Assembly (NCBI RefSeq): GCF_003852405.1
Contig: NZ_QAJM01000014.1
Span: forward strand, 312,969-376,968
Direction: 5' to 3'
Source: Pseudomonas sp. KBW05
Lineage (GTDB): Bacteria > Pseudomonadota > Gammaproteobacteria > Pseudomonadales > Pseudomonadaceae
Length of the DNA: 64,000 bases
Position 1 is the stretch's first letter, and every line of letters starts with the position of its first letter. The notes under the pieces were generated by a model, which saw only the letters and a list, made by a program, of their open reading frames with translations, did no database searches and had not been told where the DNA came from. A program made the translations under genes and the position numbers. Positions 1-9,515 of this stretch are shown piece by piece.

Positions 1-69
1 GCGGAGATTTTTTCGTATGACGACCATACCGAGACGTTTAGCCTGGAGGACGTTGAAGGCAGTATGTAA
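1..69 (+). CDS. 3' end of an unidentified protein (cut by window edge)
   Basis: Frame 1 is open from the first base to a TAA stop at 67-69 and gives 22 residues with an acidic, polar C-terminus (ends ...EDVEGSM). The codons are plausible for this genome, and a REPIN follows 25 bases later, as usual behind gene ends here. It converges on prpD. Too little is present to name a family. Confidence 0.5.
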   Translation, partial: AEIFSYDDHTETFSLEDVEGSM

Positions 70-93
70 TTAGCTGAGACTGGCGCAGCTCAA

Positions 94-186
94 AATGTGG
101 GAGCGGGCTTGCTCGCGAATGCGGTGTGTCAGCCACAGATGTGTCGACTGATCCACCGCATTCGCGAGCAAGCCCGCTCCCACATT
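94..186. repeat. REPIN (GAGCGGGCTTGCTCGCGAA family)
   Basis: Two inverted REP arms, each about 30 bp (TGTGGGAGCGGGCTTGCT...GCGGT and its complement), are separated by a short variable centre. It lies between the convergent ends of the left-edge gene and prpD. Confidence 0.9.
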
Positions 187-217
187 GGCCTCCATTCACT
201 TCAGATCTCTGGTGGTT

Positions 218-1702
218 TCAGATCACGAACAGGTCCATAAACCGATTGACGGGCGTGGCCTCAAGCTTCGCCTGATCCTTGCACAACGCAAAAATCTCCC
301 CGCTGCGCTGCGCCGTAAAGCGCGTGGCCAGGTTGGCCTTGAACTTGTCTTCCAGCAACGGAATGCCCTCCACCCGACGGCGCCGATGCCCGATCGGGTA
401 TTCCACCGCCACTTGCTCAGTGCTGGAGCCGTCCGTGAAAAACACCTGCACCGCATTGGCAATGGAGCGCTTGTCCGCCTCCAGGTATTCGCGGCTGTAG
501 CGCGGGTCTTCGACGATGACCATCTTGGCGCGCAGCGCGTCGATGATCGGCTGGGCGGCGTGGAATTCATCCTCGTACTGCTCGGCCACCAGGTTGCCGA
601 ACGCCAGTGGCACGGCGGTCATATATTGCAGGCAGTGGTCGCGGTCAGCGGCGTTGGCCAGTTGGCCGACCTTGGAGATGATGCGGATCGCCGATTCATG
701 GGTGGTGATCACGATACGCTCGATTTCGTGCAGGCGATCCTTGACCAACGGGTGCAAGGTCACGGCGGCTTCGCAGGCGGTTTGCGCGTGGAATTCGGCG
801 GGAAAGCTGATCTTGAACAGCACGTTTTCCATCACGTAGGTACCGTAGGGTTGGGACAGGCTGAACGCGCGCTTGTCCTCGGGCTTGAGGGCCAGGTCCT
901 TGTTGGTGTGGCTGAACAGCACGTCGTAGAAACCCCATTGCGCTGCGCTCAAGACGCCGGGGATGCCCATCTCGCCACGCAAGGCGATGTCGGCCAGGCG
1001 CACGCCCCGACTCGATGCATCCCCCGCCGCCCACGATTTGCGCGAGCCGGCATTCGGCGCATGGCGGTAGGTGCGTAACGCTTGGCCATCGACAAAGGCA
1101 TGGGACAAGGCCGCCAGTAGTTGCTCACGGTTGGCGCCCATCAACTTGGCGGTCACGGCGGTGGAAGCCACTTTTACCAGCAACACATGGTCAAGGCCGA
1201 CACGGTTGAAGGAGTTTTCCAGGGCAATCACGCCCTGGATTTCGTGGGCCATGATCATCGCGTCCAGCACCGCGCGCACGGTCAGCGGCGCGTCGCCGTT
1301 GGCCACGCGTTTTTGCGAGAGGTGGTCGGCCACGGCGAGGATGCCGCCGAGGTTATCCGAAGGGTGGCCCCATTCGGCGGCGAGCCAGGTGTCGTTGTAG
1401 TCGAGCCAGCGCACGATGCAGCCGATGTCCCAGGCGGCCTTGACCGGGTCGAGCCGGAACGAAGTGCCGGGCACCCGTGCGCCAAACGGTACCACCGTGC
1501 CTTCGACAATCGGCCCCAGGTGCTTGGTGCACTCCGGGAAACGCAGGGCCAGCAGGCCGCAACCCAGGGTGTCCATCAGGCAGTTGCGGGCGGTGTCCAG
1601 CGCGGCCGGGGAGTCGATCCGGTAGTTGAGGACGTAGTCGGCGATGTCCTGCAAGACCTGGTCGTAGTCGGGGCGGTTGTTCTGGTCGACGTTGGCGCTC
1701 AT
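218..1702 (-). CDS. prpD: 2-methylcitrate dehydratase PrpD (MmgE/PrpD family)
   Basis: 494 residues, the usual PrpD length. PrpD dehydrates 2-methylcitrate to 2-methyl-cis-aconitate in propionate breakdown, in the cytosol. The sequence is a full-length MmgE/PrpD protein: N-terminal helical domain with a [13 protein letters not shown]-type segment, then the alpha/beta lid domain, ending in RFMDLFVI. It is the last gene of the prp cluster, 233 bases behind prpF with a REPIN between them, so its expression may be uncoupled from the upstream genes. It is unusual that both PrpD and the AcnD/PrpF pair are present, since AcnD+PrpF can replace PrpD. The ATG start is preceded by GGAGTA. Confidence 0.95.
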   Translation of the reverse strand: MSANVDQNNRPDYDQVLQDIADYVLNYRIDSPAALDTARNCLMDTLGCGLLALRFPECTKHLGPIVEGTVVPFGARVPGTSFRLDPVKAAWDIGCIVRWLDYNDTWLAAEWGHPSDNLGGILAVADHLSQKRVANGDAPLTVRAVLDAMIMAHEIQGVIALENSFNRVGLDHVLLVKVASTAVTAKLMGANREQLLAALSHAFVDGQALRTYRHAPNAGSRKSWAAGDASSRGVRLADIALRGEMGIPGVLSAAQWGFYDVLFSHTNKDLALKPEDKRAFSLSQPYGTYVMENVLFKISFPAEFHAQTACEAAVTLHPLVKDRLHEIERIVITTHESAIRIISKVGQLANAADRDHCLQYMTAVPLAFGNLVAEQYEDEFHAAQPIIDALRAKMVIVEDPRYSREYLEADKRSIANAVQVFFTDGSSTEQVAVEYPIGHRRRRVEGIPLLEDKFKANLATRFTAQRSGEIFALCKDQAKLEATPVNRFMDLFVI

Positions 1703-1794
1703 GGCAGTACTCCAAGAATGGGTTGGGGTTGGTCCTCGGGCTCACGGTTGTTGGAGAGCAGATCTTGAATGCCTGCCTTGGAATACAGATCCCC

Positions 1795-1915
1795 TGTGGG
1801 AGCGGGCTTGTGTGGGAGCGGGCTTGCTCGCGAAAGCGGTGGGTCAGTGAAATATGTATCGACTGAAACACCGCATTCGCGAGCAAGCCCGCTCCCACAC
1901 AAGCCCTATCCCACA
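1795..1915. repeat. REPIN, nested, between prpF and prpD
   Basis: A complete REPIN (1811-1900) is flanked by an extra partial REP arm on each side (TGTGGGAGCGGGCTTG at 1795 and a degenerate partner to 1915), so the element is doubled. It sits inside the prp gene series. Confidence 0.88.
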
Positions 1916-1935
1916 TTGGGGATGGGTGTTGGGGC

Positions 1936-3126
1936 TTAGAACGCGTCGCCGGGAATGCGCACAAAGCCCTCCATCAATACCCGCGCACTGCGGCTCATGA
2001 TGGCCTTCTTCACCACCCACTCCCCGTTGACTTCACTGGCCTCGGCGCCCACCCGCAACGTGCCGGACGGATGCCCGAAGCGCACCGCATTACGCTCCAC
2101 ACCGCCAGCGGCAAGGTTGACCAAGGTCCCGGAAATCGCCGCTGCCGTGCCGATCGCCACCGCCGCCGTGCCCATCATCGCGTGGTGCAGCTTGCCCATG
2201 GACAGCGCACGCACCAGCAGATCCACATCAGCGGCCTTGATCGCCTTGCCGCTGGAGGCCACGTAGTCCGCAGGCTTGGCGACAAACGCGACTTTCGGCG
2301 TGTGCTGGCGCTGGGCGGCTTCGTCCAGGTGTTTGATCAGGCCCATACGCAGCGCGCCGTAGGCCCGCACGGTTTCGAACATCGCCAGGGCCTTGGGGTC
2401 GCTGTTGATCGCACCTTGCAGCTCGGTGCCGGTGTAGCCGAGGTCTTCGGCGTTGATAAAAATCGTCGGGATGCCGGCGTTGATCAGCGTCGCCTTGAAG
2501 GTGCCGACGCCGGGTACTTCGAGGTCATCCACCAGATTGCCGGTGGGGAACATCGAACCACCGCCGCCCTCTTCTTCTGCGGCCGGGTCCATGAACTCCA
2601 ACTGCACTTCAGCGGCCGGAAAGGTCACGCCGTCCAGCTCAAAGTCGCCGGTTTCCTGCACCGCACCGTCGGTGATCGGCACGTGGGCAATGATGGTCTT
2701 GCCGATATTGGCCTGCCACACGCGCACCACGGCCACGCCGTTGTGGGGGATGCGGGATGGGTCGACCAGCCCCGCGCTGACGGCGAACGAACCCACCGCC
2801 GCCGACAGGTTGCCGCAGTTGCCGCTCCAATCCACAAACGGTTTGTCGATGGAGACTTGGCCGAACAGGTAGTCCACGTCGTGATCGGCGCGGGTGCTCT
2901 TGGCCAGGATTACCGTCTTGCTGGTGCTGGACGTGGCGCCGCCCATGCCGTCGATCTGCTTGTCGTAGGGATCGGGGCTGCCGATCACCCGCAGCAGCAG
3001 GGCATCCCGCGCAGCCCCCGGCACCTGCGCCGCCACGGGCAGGTCGGTGAGGCTGAAAAACACGCCCTTGCTGGTGCCGCCACGCATATAGGTGGCGGGG
3101 ATCTTGATTTGCGCTACGTGTGCCAT
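1936..3126 (-). CDS. prpF: AcnD-accessory protein PrpF (2-methylaconitate isomerase)
   Basis: 396 residues, normal PrpF length. PrpF isomerises 2-methylaconitate so that the product of AcnD can be used by the next hydratase step. The protein opens with a conserved ATYMRGGTSKG segment and contains SGNCGNLSAAVG, the conserved Cys region of the PrpF / diaminopimelate-epimerase-like fold. It lies 9 bases downstream of acnD, so the two are cotranscribed and probably translationally coupled. The next gene, prpD, is separated by a REPIN. Confidence 0.95.
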   Translation of the reverse strand: MAHVAQIKIPATYMRGGTSKGVFFSLTDLPVAAQVPGAARDALLLRVIGSPDPYDKQIDGMGGATSSTSKTVILAKSTRADHDVDYLFGQVSIDKPFVDWSGNCGNLSAAVGSFAVSAGLVDPSRIPHNGVAVVRVWQANIGKTIIAHVPITDGAVQETGDFELDGVTFPAAEVQLEFMDPAAEEEGGGGSMFPTGNLVDDLEVPGVGTFKATLINAGIPTIFINAEDLGYTGTELQGAINSDPKALAMFETVRAYGALRMGLIKHLDEAAQRQHTPKVAFVAKPADYVASSGKAIKAADVDLLVRALSMGKLHHAMMGTAAVAIGTAAAISGTLVNLAAGGVERNAVRFGHPSGTLRVGAEASEVNGEWVVKKAIMSRSARVLMEGFVRIPGDAF

Positions 3127-3135
3127 GGTTACCCC

Positions 3136-5730
3136 TCAGGCCGTCGCCGCCGATTCCAGGAAGTCCTGGGCAAAACGTTGCAACACGCCGCCCGCCTCGT
3201 AGATCGACACTTCTTCGGCGGTGTCCAGGCGGCAGGTCACCGGCACTTCGACACGTTCGCCATTCTTGCGGTTGATCACCAGGGTCAGCGTCGCACGCGG
3301 GGTGCGCGCGCCGATCACGTCATAGGTTTCACTGCCGTCGATCTGCAAGGTGTTGCGGTCGGTGCCCGGCAGGAATTCCAGGGGCAACACGCCCATGCCC
3401 ACCAGGTTGGTGCGGTGGATGCGCTCGAAACCTTCGGCGGCAATCGCTTCCACACCGGCCAGGCGTACGCCCTTGGCCGCCCAGTCGCGGGACGAGCCCT
3501 GGCCGTAGTCAGCGCCGGCGATGATGATCAGCGGTTGCTTGCGTTCCATATAGGTTTCGATGGCTTCCCACATCCGCGTGACCTGGCCTTCAGGCTCGAT
3601 CCGCGCAAGGGAACCCTGCTTGACCTTGCCGTTTTCCATCACCATTTCGTTGAACAGTTTCGGGTTGGCAAACGTGGCGCGCTGCGCGGTCAGGTGGTCG
3701 CCCCTGTGAGTTGCGTAGGAGTTGAAGTCCACTTCCGGCAAGCCCATTTTCGCCAGGTATTCGCCGGCGGCGCTGTCGAGCATGATCGCGTTGGACGGCG
3801 ACAGATGGTCCGTGGTGATGTTGTCCGGCAGCACCGCCAGCGGGCGCATGCCCTTGAGCGGACGCGCCCCGGCCAGCGCGCCTTCCCAGTAGGGTGGGCG
3901 GCGGATATAGGTGCTTTGCGGACGCCAGTCGTACAGCGGCGCGACTTTCGGGCCCGTGTCTTCGTGGATCGCGAACATCGGAATGTAAACTGCGCGGAAC
4001 TGCTCCGGCTTGACCGACGCCTTGACCACCGCGTCGATTTCTTCGTCGCTCGGCCAGATGTCCTGCAGGCGGATTTCCTTACCGTTGGCGTCGAGACCGA
4101 GCACGTCTTTTTCGATGTCGAAGCGGATGGTGCCGGCAATCGCGTACGCCACCACCAACGGCGGCGAAGCGAGGAAGGCCTGCTTGGCGTACGGGTGAAT
4201 GCGCCCGTCGAAGTTGCGGTTGCCCGACAGCACAGCGGTGGCGTACAGGTCGCGGTCGATGATCTCTTGCTGGATCACCGGATCGAGTGCGCCGGACATG
4301 CCGTTGCACGTGGTGCAGGCAAACGCCACCACGCCGAAACCGAGTTTCTCCAACTCATGGTCCAGGCCTGCGTCTTCGAGGTACATCGCCACAGTTTTCG
4401 AACCCGGCGCCAACGACGATTTGACCCACGGCTTGCGCGCCAGCCCCAGCTTGTTCGCATTGCGTGCCAACAGGCCGGCGGCAATCACGTTGCGCGGGTT
4501 GCTGGTGTTGGTGCAACTGGTGATGGCTGCGATGATCACCGCGCCGTCGGGCATTTGCCCCGGCACGTCGTCCCACTGGCCACTGATGCCTTTGGCTGCC
4601 AAATCGCTGGTGGCCACGCGGGCGTGGGGGTTGCTCGGGCCAGCCATGTTGCGCACGACGCTAGACAGGTCAAACGTGAGGCCGCGCTCGTATTGCGCGC
4701 CCTTGAGGTCATCGGCCCACAGGCCGGTGTGGCGGGCGTATTGCTCGACCAGGGTGACCTGTTCGTCTTCACGGCCGGTGAGTTTCAGGTAGGCGATGGT
4801 TTGCTGGTCGATATAGAACATCGCCGCCGTCGCGCCATATTCCGGTGCCATGTTGGAGATGGTTGCACGGTCGCCCAGGGTCAGCGCCGAGGCGCCTTCG
4901 CCGAAGAACTCCAGCCACGCGCCAACCACTTTCTGTTTACGCAGGAACTCGGTCAGCGCCAGCACCATGTCGGTGGCGGTGATGCCCGGTTGCAGCTTGC
5001 CCGTCAGTTCCACGCCGACGCTTTCCGGCAGGCGCATCCACGAGGCGCGGCCGAGCATCACGCTCTCGGCTTCAAGGCCGCCGACGCCGATGGCGATCAC
5101 GCCCAGCGCATCCACATGCGGCGTGTGACTGTCGGTGCCGACGCAGGTATCCGGGAAGGCCACGCCCTCACGCACCTGGATCACCGGCGACATTTTCTCC
5201 AGGTTGATCTGGTGCATGATGCCGTTGCCCGGCGGAATCACGTCGACGTTCTTGAAGGCCTTTTTGGTCCACTCGATAAAGTGGAAACGGTCTTCGTTGC
5301 GGCGGTCTTCGATGGCGCGGTTCTTCTCGAAGGCGTCCGGGTCGAAACCACCGGCTTCGACGGCCAGGGAGTGGTCGACAATCAGCTGGGTCGGCACCAC
5401 CGGGTTGACCTGCGCCGGGTCGCCACCTTGCAGGGCGATGGCATCGCGCAGGCCGGCGAGGTCGACCAGGGCGGTCTGGCCAAGGATGTCATGGCACACC
5501 ACGCGGGCCGGGAACCATGGGAAGTCGAGGTCACGCTTGCGCTCGATCAACTGGCTCAGGGACGCATTGAGGGTGGCCGGGTCGCAGCGACGCACGAGGT
5601 TCTCGGCGAGCACGCGGGAGGTGTAAGGCAACGTGGCGTAGGCGCCGGGGGTGATGGCCTCGACAGCCGCACGGGCGTCGAAGAAATCCAGGCGGCTGCC
5701 GGGGAGCGGTTTGCGGTGTTCAGTGTTCAT
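3136..5730 (-). CDS. acnD: Fe/S-dependent 2-methylisocitrate dehydratase AcnD
   Basis: 864 residues, aconitase A family. With PrpF it converts 2-methylcitrate to 2-methyl-cis-aconitate/2-methylisocitrate. The three [4Fe-4S] cysteines are visible: C406 in ITSCTNTSNP and C472/C475 in ACTTCNGMSG. The C-terminal swivel domain carries GSSRDWAAKG. The frame stays open 38 codons upstream, but those codons run into the REPIN (SRASPLPH peptide). The start used here is the ATG at 5730 (MNTEHRKPLPG), which fits AcnD proteins. Upstream is a REPIN and then prpC; downstream prpF follows directly. Confidence 0.95.
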   Translation of the reverse strand: MNTEHRKPLPGSRLDFFDARAAVEAITPGAYATLPYTSRVLAENLVRRCDPATLNASLSQLIERKRDLDFPWFPARVVCHDILGQTALVDLAGLRDAIALQGGDPAQVNPVVPTQLIVDHSLAVEAGGFDPDAFEKNRAIEDRRNEDRFHFIEWTKKAFKNVDVIPPGNGIMHQINLEKMSPVIQVREGVAFPDTCVGTDSHTPHVDALGVIAIGVGGLEAESVMLGRASWMRLPESVGVELTGKLQPGITATDMVLALTEFLRKQKVVGAWLEFFGEGASALTLGDRATISNMAPEYGATAAMFYIDQQTIAYLKLTGREDEQVTLVEQYARHTGLWADDLKGAQYERGLTFDLSSVVRNMAGPSNPHARVATSDLAAKGISGQWDDVPGQMPDGAVIIAAITSCTNTSNPRNVIAAGLLARNANKLGLARKPWVKSSLAPGSKTVAMYLEDAGLDHELEKLGFGVVAFACTTCNGMSGALDPVIQQEIIDRDLYATAVLSGNRNFDGRIHPYAKQAFLASPPLVVAYAIAGTIRFDIEKDVLGLDANGKEIRLQDIWPSDEEIDAVVKASVKPEQFRAVYIPMFAIHEDTGPKVAPLYDWRPQSTYIRRPPYWEGALAGARPLKGMRPLAVLPDNITTDHLSPSNAIMLDSAAGEYLAKMGLPEVDFNSYATHRGDHLTAQRATFANPKLFNEMVMENGKVKQGSLARIEPEGQVTRMWEAIETYMERKQPLIIIAGADYGQGSSRDWAAKGVRLAGVEAIAAEGFERIHRTNLVGMGVLPLEFLPGTDRNTLQIDGSETYDVIGARTPRATLTLVINRKNGERVEVPVTCRLDTAEEVSIYEAGGVLQRFAQDFLESAATA

Positions 5731-5799
5731 CGTCAGGACTCGGTCACGGTAGTTGCAAAAGGAAGACCTGTGCCTATCCAGAATTGAAATGCGATCCAA

Positions 5800-5891
5800 G
5801 TGTGGGAGCGGGCTTGCTCGCGAAAGCGGTGTGTCATTCAACACACCTGCGACTGAGACACCGCTTTCGCGAGCAAGCCCGCTCCCACATT
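5800..5891. repeat. REPIN between prpC and acnD
   Basis: Inverted arms TGTGGGAGCGGGCTTGCTCG / complement with centre GGTGTGTCATTC. It lies in the 199-base gap inside the prp operon. Confidence 0.9.
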
Positions 5892-5929
5892 TGATCCGGT
5901 TTCCAATTCAGGGTCGCCGGTCTTCTTAC

Positions 5930-7057
5930 TCAGCGACGTTCGATTGCCACGAACTTGCGCTGCTCAACGCCGACGTACTCGGCGCTTGGACGGATGATGC
6001 GGTTGTTGGCGCGTTGCTCGAACACGTGTGCCGCCCAGCCGGTCAGGCGTGAGCAAACGAAGATCGGCGTGAACAATTTGGTCGGGATGCCCATGAAGTG
6101 GTACGCCGAGGCATGGTAGAAGTCGGCGTTGGGGAACAGTTTTTTCTGCTCCCACATGGTCTTGTCGATGGCTTCCGAAACCGGGAACAGCACCTTGTCA
6201 CCCACTTCGTCGGCGAGCTTTTTCGCCCAGCCCTTGATCACTTCATTGCGCGGGTCGTTGTCTTTGTAGATCGCGTGGCCGAAGCCCATGATCTTGTCCT
6301 TGCGCGCCAGCATGCCAAGGGTGCCTTCGACGGCCTCTTCAGCCGAGCTGAAACGCTCGATCATTTCCATCGCCGCTTCGTTGGCGCCGCCATGCAGCGG
6401 GCCACGCAGGGAGCCAATGGCCGCAGTGACGCAGGAGTACAAATCCGACAGGGTCGAGGCGCACACGCGGGCGGTGAACGTCGACGCGTTGAATTCGTGC
6501 TCGGCGTAGAGGATCAGCGACACGTTCATCACCTTGACGTGCAATTCGCTTGGCTTTTTACCGTGCAGCAGGTGCAGGAAGTGGCCGCCGATGCTTGGCT
6601 CGTCGGTCACGCAGTCGATGCGCTTGCCGTCGTGGCTGAAGCGGTACCAGTAGCACATGATCGCCGGGAACGCGGCGAGCAGGCGGTCGGTCACGTCGTG
6701 CTGGGCACTGAAGTCTTTTTCCGGTTCGATATTGCCGAGGAACGAGCAGCCGGTGCGCATCACGTCCATCGGGTGGGCGTCGGCGGGGATGCGTTCCAGC
6801 ACTTCCTTCAGGGTTTGGGGCAGGTCGCGCAGCTTGCTCAGCTTGGCGCTGTAGGCGGCCAGTTCGGTTTTGCTTGGCAGCTCGCCGTACAACAGCAGGT
6901 AGGCGACTTCTTCGAACTGCGCATCGGCGGCCAGTTCGCGCACGTCGTAGCCGCGATAGGTCAAGCCGGCACCGGCCTGGCCCACGGTGGACAGTGCGGT
7001 CTGCCCGGCCACCTGGCCACGCAGGCCGGCACCACTCAGTACTTTTGCTTCAGCCAT
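5930..7057 (-). CDS. prpC: 2-methylcitrate synthase PrpC
   Basis: 375 residues, typical for PrpC and shorter than GltA. It condenses propionyl-CoA with oxaloacetate to 2-methylcitrate. The citrate-synthase catalytic residues are visible: H222 in PLHGGANEAAM, H261 in GFGHAIYKDNDPR and D312 in NADFYHASAY. It sits 40 bases downstream of prpB in the prp operon. Context in the methylcitrate operon makes PrpC the call rather than housekeeping citrate synthase. Confidence 0.96.
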   Translation of the reverse strand: MAEAKVLSGAGLRGQVAGQTALSTVGQAGAGLTYRGYDVRELAADAQFEEVAYLLLYGELPSKTELAAYSAKLSKLRDLPQTLKEVLERIPADAHPMDVMRTGCSFLGNIEPEKDFSAQHDVTDRLLAAFPAIMCYWYRFSHDGKRIDCVTDEPSIGGHFLHLLHGKKPSELHVKVMNVSLILYAEHEFNASTFTARVCASTLSDLYSCVTAAIGSLRGPLHGGANEAAMEMIERFSSAEEAVEGTLGMLARKDKIMGFGHAIYKDNDPRNEVIKGWAKKLADEVGDKVLFPVSEAIDKTMWEQKKLFPNADFYHASAYHFMGIPTKLFTPIFVCSRLTGWAAHVFEQRANNRIIRPSAEYVGVEQRKFVAIERR

Positions 7058-7097
7058 GTCTGTTCTCCAATCTTGTATTTATAAGGAGGCGCGTTTG

Positions 7098-7994
7098 TTA
7101 CTTCTTGGCAGCAAACAGCGCGTCGAGCTTCTGCTCGAAGGTGTGGTAGTCGATGCGATCGTAAAGCTCCATGCGGGTTTGCATGGTGTCGATCACGTTC
7201 TGTTGGGTGCCGTCGCGGCGGATCGCGGTGTAGACGTTTTCGGCGGCCTTGTTCATGGCGCGGAAGGCCGAGAGCGGGTACAGCACGATGGACACATCGG
7301 CAGCTTTCAATTGTTCGGTGGTGTACAGCGGCGTGGCGCCGAACTCGGTGATGTTGGCCAGGATCGGCGCTTTCACCCGGGCGGCGAACAGCTTGTACAT
7401 CTCCAGCTCCGTGATGGCTTCGGGGAAGACCATGTCTGCGCCGGCTTCGATGCAGGCGGCGGCGCGCTCAAGGGCCGATTCCAGGCCTTCGACGGCCAGG
7501 GCGTCGGTGCGCGCCATGATCACAAAGCTGTCATCGGTGCGCGCATCCACGGCGGCCTTGATGCGGTCGACCATTTCCTGCTGGGACACGATTTCCTTGT
7601 TCGGGCGATGGCCACAGCGCTTGGCGCCGACCTGGTCTTCGATGTGGATCGCGGCCGCGCCGAACTTGATCATCGACTTGACGGTGCGCGCGACGTTGAA
7701 CGCCGAGGAACCGAAGCCGGTGTCCACGTCCACTAGCAGCGGCAGGTCGCAGACATCGGTGATGCGGCGCACGTCGGTGAGCACGTCATCCAGGCCGGTG
7801 ATGCCCAGGTCCGGCACGCCGAGGGAGCCAGCAGCAACACCGCCACCCGACAGGTAGATCGCCTTGAAGCCCGCGCGCTTGGCCAGCAGCGCATGGTTGG
7901 CGTTGATCGCGCCCACCACCTGCAACGGGTGCTCACTGGCGACGGCGTCACGGAAACGCTGGCCTGGGGTGCTCTTATTATTGGAACTCATCAT
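7098..7994 (-). CDS. prpB: 2-methylisocitrate lyase PrpB
   Basis: 298 residues, isocitrate lyase/PEP mutase superfamily. It splits 2-methylisocitrate into succinate and pyruvate. The active-site motif KRCGH is at 125-129 with catalytic C127, and VDVDTGFG (88-95) supplies the metal/substrate region. The start overlaps the end of the GntR regulator gene by 4 bases, so the two are cotranscribed. A second ATG directly follows the first (MMSS), so the start is uncertain by one codon. Confidence 0.96.
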   Translation of the reverse strand: MMSSNNKSTPGQRFRDAVASEHPLQVVGAINANHALLAKRAGFKAIYLSGGGVAAGSLGVPDLGITGLDDVLTDVRRITDVCDLPLLVDVDTGFGSSAFNVARTVKSMIKFGAAAIHIEDQVGAKRCGHRPNKEIVSQQEMVDRIKAAVDARTDDSFVIMARTDALAVEGLESALERAAACIEAGADMVFPEAITELEMYKLFAARVKAPILANITEFGATPLYTTEQLKAADVSIVLYPLSAFRAMNKAAENVYTAIRRDGTQQNVIDTMQTRMELYDRIDYHTFEQKLDALFAAKK

Positions 7995-8701
7995 TCACCT
8001 CGTGATTGGGCTGCGCCGTCGGGGAAGTGACGGGCGATGTTGCGTTTGGATGCGCCGATATGGCGGCGCATCAACAGTTCGGCCAGTTCACCGTCGCGAT
8101 CGGCAATCGCGTCCAGAATGCGGTGGTGCTCGGCAAAGGCCTGGCGTGGACGATTGGGGGTGGCGGAGAACTGGATGCGGTACATGCGCACCAACTGATA
8201 CAGCTCGCCGCAGAGCATTTGCGTGAGGGTGCGGTTGCCGGCGCCCTGGATGATCCGGTAGTGAAAGTCGAAATCGCCTTCCTGCTGGTAATAGCCGACG
8301 CCGGCCTGGAACGCTTCGTCGCGTTCATGGGTGTGCAGCACCTGGCGCAGTTCTTCGATCTCGGCGTCGGTCATGCGCTCGGCGGCCAGGCGGCAAGCCA
8401 TGCCTTCGAGGGACTCGCGGATTTCATAGAGTTCGATCAGCTCGGCGTGGCTCAGCGACACCACCCGTGCGCCAACGTGCGGCACGCGCACCAGCAGGCG
8501 CTGGCCTTCCAGGCGGTGGATCGCCTCGCGCAGCGGGCCACGGCTGATGCCGTAGGTGCGCGCCAGTTCCGGTTCGGAGATCTTGCTGCCAGGGGCGATC
8601 TCGCCCTTGACGATGGCGGCCTGGATACGGCGGAAGACGTTCTCGGACATGGTCTGGGACTCGTCCGTTGTCGCCACCGCGGCTTCCACTTGATCCAGCA
8701 T
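7991..8701 (-). CDS. GntR-family (FCD) regulator of the prp operon
   Basis: 236 residues from the ATG at 8701. An N-terminal winged helix (about 21-85, with [16 protein letters not shown]) is followed by an all-helical FCD ligand domain with conserved His/Asp positions. It is the first gene of the prp operon and overlaps prpB by 4 bases. The frame remains open 14 codons upstream, but those codons cover the promoter/operator region. An operator-like ATTGTCGACA overlaps this start codon, and a second copy lies 74 bases upstream, which suggests autorepression. By family and context it probably senses a methylcitrate-cycle intermediate (inference). Confidence 0.9.
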   Translation of the reverse strand: MLDQVEAAVATTDESQTMSENVFRRIQAAIVKGEIAPGSKISEPELARTYGISRGPLREAIHRLEGQRLLVRVPHVGARVVSLSHAELIELYEIRESLEGMACRLAAERMTDAEIEELRQVLHTHERDEAFQAGVGYYQQEGDFDFHYRIIQGAGNRTLTQMLCGELYQLVRMYRIQFSATPNRPRQAFAEHHRILDAIADRDGELAELLMRRHIGASKRNIARHFPDGAAQSRGE

Positions 8702-8711
8702 ATTGTCGACA
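8702..8711. promoter_or_regulatory. Operator-like palindrome O1 for the prp GntR regulator
   Basis: ATTGTCGACA overlaps the start region of the regulator gene. It repeats the core TTGTCGACA of the perfect palindrome at 8775-8786. TTGT-N2-ACAA is a common half-site pattern for FCD-type GntR proteins. Confidence 0.6.
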
Positions 8712-8732
8712 CCTTTAAAAGCAATGTGGCAA

Positions 8733-8761
8733 AAACTAGCCAATCAGCCTTGGATAGTCAA
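8733..8761 (-). promoter_or_regulatory. Sigma-70 promoter of the prp operon
   Basis: On the minus strand, TTGACT (8761-8756), a 17-base spacer, then TAGTTT (8738-8733). It lies between the two TTGTCGACA operators and 32 bases upstream of the regulator start. The -35 is good and the -10 is weak. Confidence 0.5.
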
Positions 8762-8774
8762 AGAATAAATGCAC

Positions 8775-8786
8775 ATTGTCGACAAT
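8775..8786. promoter_or_regulatory. Operator-like palindrome O2 (ATTGTCGACAAT)
   Basis: A perfect 12-bp palindrome 13 bases upstream of the prp -35 hexamer. With O1 it brackets the promoter, which would allow repression by blocking or looping. Confidence 0.65.
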
Positions 8787-8973
8787 CGTCTAATAACCAC
8801 TTCCGCACCCCAACGGGGCATGGCCGCCTGCCAGCGCTGGCGCCAAAAAAGCATCATGTTAGAATGCCCGCCGCTTTTGCCTGACATCACCTGATGAAAC
8901 GGCGCACGAGGGAGTTTGCGCAGTAATGCCAGTCGCCTTGAACTCAACATCGCACTGCACCGCCTCGGGATTT

Positions 8974-9510
8974 ATGACACTCAAGCCCTTCCTTCTATTG
9001 ATCTGCCTGCTGCTCGTGCCGGGCCTTGGCGTTGCCGCCGAGAAGACCGTGTATGGCCTCAACGAATACGCCAAGCTGGCGGGTATCGACCTTGAAGTCG
9101 CCGCCAAACTCGACACCGGCGCCAAGACCGCCTCCCTCAGCGCCCGCGATATCAAGCGTTTCAAGCGCAACGGCGAATCCTGGGTGCGTTTCTACCTGGC
9201 CATCGACACCGCCCATTCCCACCCCATCGAACTGCCCCTGGCCCGCGTCAGCAAGATCAAGCGCCGCGCCGGTGACTACGATCCCGACGAGGGCAAGAAC
9301 TACACCGCTCGTCCGGTGATTGCCCTCGATGTGTGCATGGGCACTGCTTTACGCAGCATCGAAGTGAACTTGACTGACCGCAGCACCTTCCAATACCCGC
9401 TGCTGATTGGCTCCGAAGCGCTGAAACGCTTTGATGCGCTGGTCGACCCTAGTCTTAAATACGCAGCAGGCAAACCCGCCTGCGCCACCGACGCTCATAC
9501 CGCCGAGTAA
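8974..9510 (+). CDS. Retropepsin-like aspartic peptidase (PF05618, formerly 'ATP-dependent zinc protease')
   Basis: 178 residues from the ATG at 8974. An upstream in-frame ATG at 8926 would only add a polar leader ahead of the signal peptide. Residues 1-22 form a clear Sec signal peptide (FLLLICLLLVPGLGVAA), so the protein is periplasmic. The aspartyl-protease-type D47-T48-G49-A50 motif supports a retropepsin fold. It is followed after 5 bases by the 7TM gene and then the RimK-like ligase gene, a set described by comparative genomics of ATP-grasp amidoligases. Homologues have been tied to osmotic stress tolerance in Pseudomonas (recalled, not checked). A TAGAAT -10-like hexamer lies at 8860-8865. 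Confidence 0.85.
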   Translation: MTLKPFLLLICLLLVPGLGVAAEKTVYGLNEYAKLAGIDLEVAAKLDTGAKTASLSARDIKRFKRNGESWVRFYLAIDTAHSHPIELPLARVSKIKRRAGDYDPDEGKNYTARPVIALDVCMGTALRSIEVNLTDRSTFQYPLLIGSEALKRFDALVDPSLKYAAGKPACATDAHTAE

Positions 9511-9515
9511 ACCGA

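Noticed and set aside
2071-5787. 1238-codon open frame antisense to acnD and prpF
   Set aside because: A high-GC shadow: low-complexity composition (His, Arg, Gly, Gln rich), no family resemblance, and it covers intact acnD/prpF.
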